From assembly GCA_030612305.1 (NCBI GenBank), contig JAUWOG010000124.1:1-6930 (forward strand): DNA of 6,930 bases, given 5' to 3'. Shown here in pieces: positions 5,930-6,930 of this stretch. The notes beneath the pieces were generated by a model. The model worked only from the letters and a program-made list of their open reading frames with translations. It was not told where the DNA came from and ran no database searches. Position numbers and translations under genes: made by a program. The stretch's first letter is position 1; the number at the start of each line of letters is the position of its first letter. This DNA comes from Armatimonadota bacterium. GTDB lineage: Bacteria; Armatimonadota; Zipacnadia; Zipacnadales; UBA11051.

Positions 5930-6682
5930 ATGAGACTCAAGGACAAGGTTGCCATAGTCACCGGCGGCGCGACCGGCATCGGCAAGGCGATTGCTCATGC
6001 CTATGCGCGGGAGGGCGCGAAGGTAGTCATCGCCTCGCGGCGAGCCGACATCGGGGAAGCCTGTGCCCAGGAGCTGACCGACCAGGGACACACCGCGCTC
6101 TATGTCCAGACCGACATCAGCCGCATCGAGCAAAACGTTGAACTGGTCGCCGTAACCGTCGCGCACTTCGGACAGATTGACATCCTGGTCAACAACGCCG
6201 GCATCGTGACGGAGTTCGGCCCGTTTTTCGAGTGTACCGAAGAGCGCTTCGACAAGGTGGCCGACGTCAACCTGAAGGGCAGCTTCTTTCTGACGCAGGC
6301 GGTCGCCGCGCAGATGATTCGGGCCGGCAACGCCGGCAAGATCATCTTCATCAGCTCAAACGTCGCGCAGATGGCCCAGGAAGACAGCGCCCATTACGTA
6401 GCCACCAAGGGCGGCATCAACTCACTCGTCATCAACCTCGCCGGCGAACTCGGGCCGCACGGCATCACCGTCAACGCCATCTCGCCGGGCGAGGTATTCG
6501 TCGAAAGCGCCCGCGAATGGTTCGAAGACCCGGCCAACCAGTGGCGCTTCGAGAAGCTCCCTCTCCGCCGCATCGGCCGGCCCGAAGACGTAGCCGGAGC
6601 CGCTGTCTTCCTCGCCGGCAGCGAAGCCGACTACATCACCGGCGTCAACATCCCCGTGGACGGCGGCCAACTCATTACGTGA
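5930..6682 (+). CDS. Short-chain dehydrogenase/reductase (SDR, classical type, 250 aa)
   Basis: This is a classical NAD(P)-dependent oxidoreductase of standard 250-residue length. The cofactor motif TGGATGIG is at 11-18, the strand-4 motif NNAG at 88-91, and the catalytic set is N114, S143, Y156 and K160 (YVATK). SPGEV (185-189) and the C-terminal TGVNIPVDGGQ are typical of the FabG-like/sugar-dehydrogenase branch. Arginines R37-R38 directly after the second strand, where NAD enzymes usually have Asp, hint at NADP(H) preference (inference). The ATG has GGGAGG 7 nt upstream, overlapping the end of the aminotransferase gene, and only 3 nt separate the two. It probably oxidises a hydroxyl to the ketone used by the neighbouring aminotransferase, or reduces the product. 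A 19-nt gap leads to the next gene. Confidence 0.95.
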   Translation: MRLKDKVAIVTGGATGIGKAIAHAYAREGAKVVIASRRADIGEACAQELTDQGHTALYVQTDISRIEQNVELVAVTVAHFGQIDILVNNAGIVTEFGPFFECTEERFDKVADVNLKGSFFLTQAVAAQMIRAGNAGKIIFISSNVAQMAQEDSAHYVATKGGINSLVINLAGELGPHGITVNAISPGEVFVESAREWFEDPANQWRFEKLPLRRIGRPEDVAGAAVFLAGSEADYITGVNIPVDGGQLIT

Positions 6683-6701
6683 GCTTCCGGGAGGCGACAA
6701 C

Positions 6702-6930
6702 ATGCCCACAGCCGCACGAGTGCTCGACCTGTCCCTGCCTATCTACCCCAACAACCCGGCCAATCCGCTCTTGCCTGCCGTCGAGCTCACCGTCACGGCC
6801 AATCATGTCACCGACGGCTACCAGATGGAGCGGCTTGTCACCTACACCCATGACGGGACGCACATTGACTCGCCGGGGCACATGTGGGAAGACGGCGGGC
6901 CGCTCCACGAGATGCCGGTATCCGGCTTCG
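6702..6930 (+). CDS. Cyclase / kynurenine formamidase-like hydrolase, N-terminal 76 residues (runs off window)
   Basis: I translated this from the ATG at 6702, which has GGGAGG 7 nt upstream; it continues past base 6930. The protein opens VLDLSLPIYPNNP (residues 7-19), the usual first strand of the cyclase family (PF04199). At 50-60 it carries H50-D-G52-T53-H54-I-D56-S-P58-G-H60, which matches the family's metal-binding signature HxGTHxDxPxH. Known members hydrolyse N-formylkynurenine or cyclic amides and related carbonyl compounds with a divalent metal, in the cytoplasm. The rest of the protein lies beyond the window. As the last visible gene of the operon it supplies a second hydrolase next to the amidohydrolase pair. 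Nothing here indicates tryptophan degradation specifically. Confidence 0.88.
   Translation, partial: MPTAARVLDLSLPIYPNNPANPLLPAVELTVTANHVTDGYQMERLVTYTHDGTHIDSPGHMWEDGGPLHEMPVSGF

Overview
This is a GC-rich bacterial window with two gene groups on opposite strands. The organism cannot be named from the sequence. The pilin-like protein carries a G/FTLIE cleavage site and a C-terminal 'DGH' motif, and a dockerin-type lipoprotein sits next to it. Together with the several sugar-type oxidoreductases, this suggests Armatimonadota, or a planctomycete/lentisphaeral-like lineage. That placement is inference.

Left part, minus strand (1-1226): a Gfo/Idh/MocA oxidoreductase (GTG start at 1226) is followed, with a TAATG overlap, by an aldo/keto reductase that runs off the window. 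A 326-bp gene-free region (1227-1552) separates this pair from the rightward genes. It holds a candidate rightward promoter and a short palindrome.

Middle, plus strand (1553-2693): first a small lipoprotein, made of a lipobox signal peptide, a Ser/Ala/Pro linker, a two-repeat dockerin-like calcium-binding module and a poly-proline end; then a type IV pilin-like/pseudopilin protein. A strong GC-rich hairpin (2748-2782) closes this block. A second hairpin (2802-2830) lies in the apparent leader of the next operon.

Right part, plus strand (2893-6930): a compact operon of two tandem amidohydrolase-fold proteins (ATGA overlap), a class III PLP aminotransferase (TTG start), an SDR dehydrogenase and a cyclase/kynurenine-formamidase-family hydrolase cut by the window end. 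Together with the divergent AKR/Gfo pair it looks like a catabolic locus for an amino- and carbonyl-bearing small molecule, with hydrolysis or ring-opening, transamination and NAD(P)-linked redox steps. The substrate cannot be read from the sequence.

The most notable feature is the amidohydrolase pair. The downstream protein keeps all five canonical metal/catalytic ligands. The upstream, translationally coupled protein appears to have lost every one of them while keeping the rest of the fold signature, which suggests a pseudoenzyme-enzyme pair.
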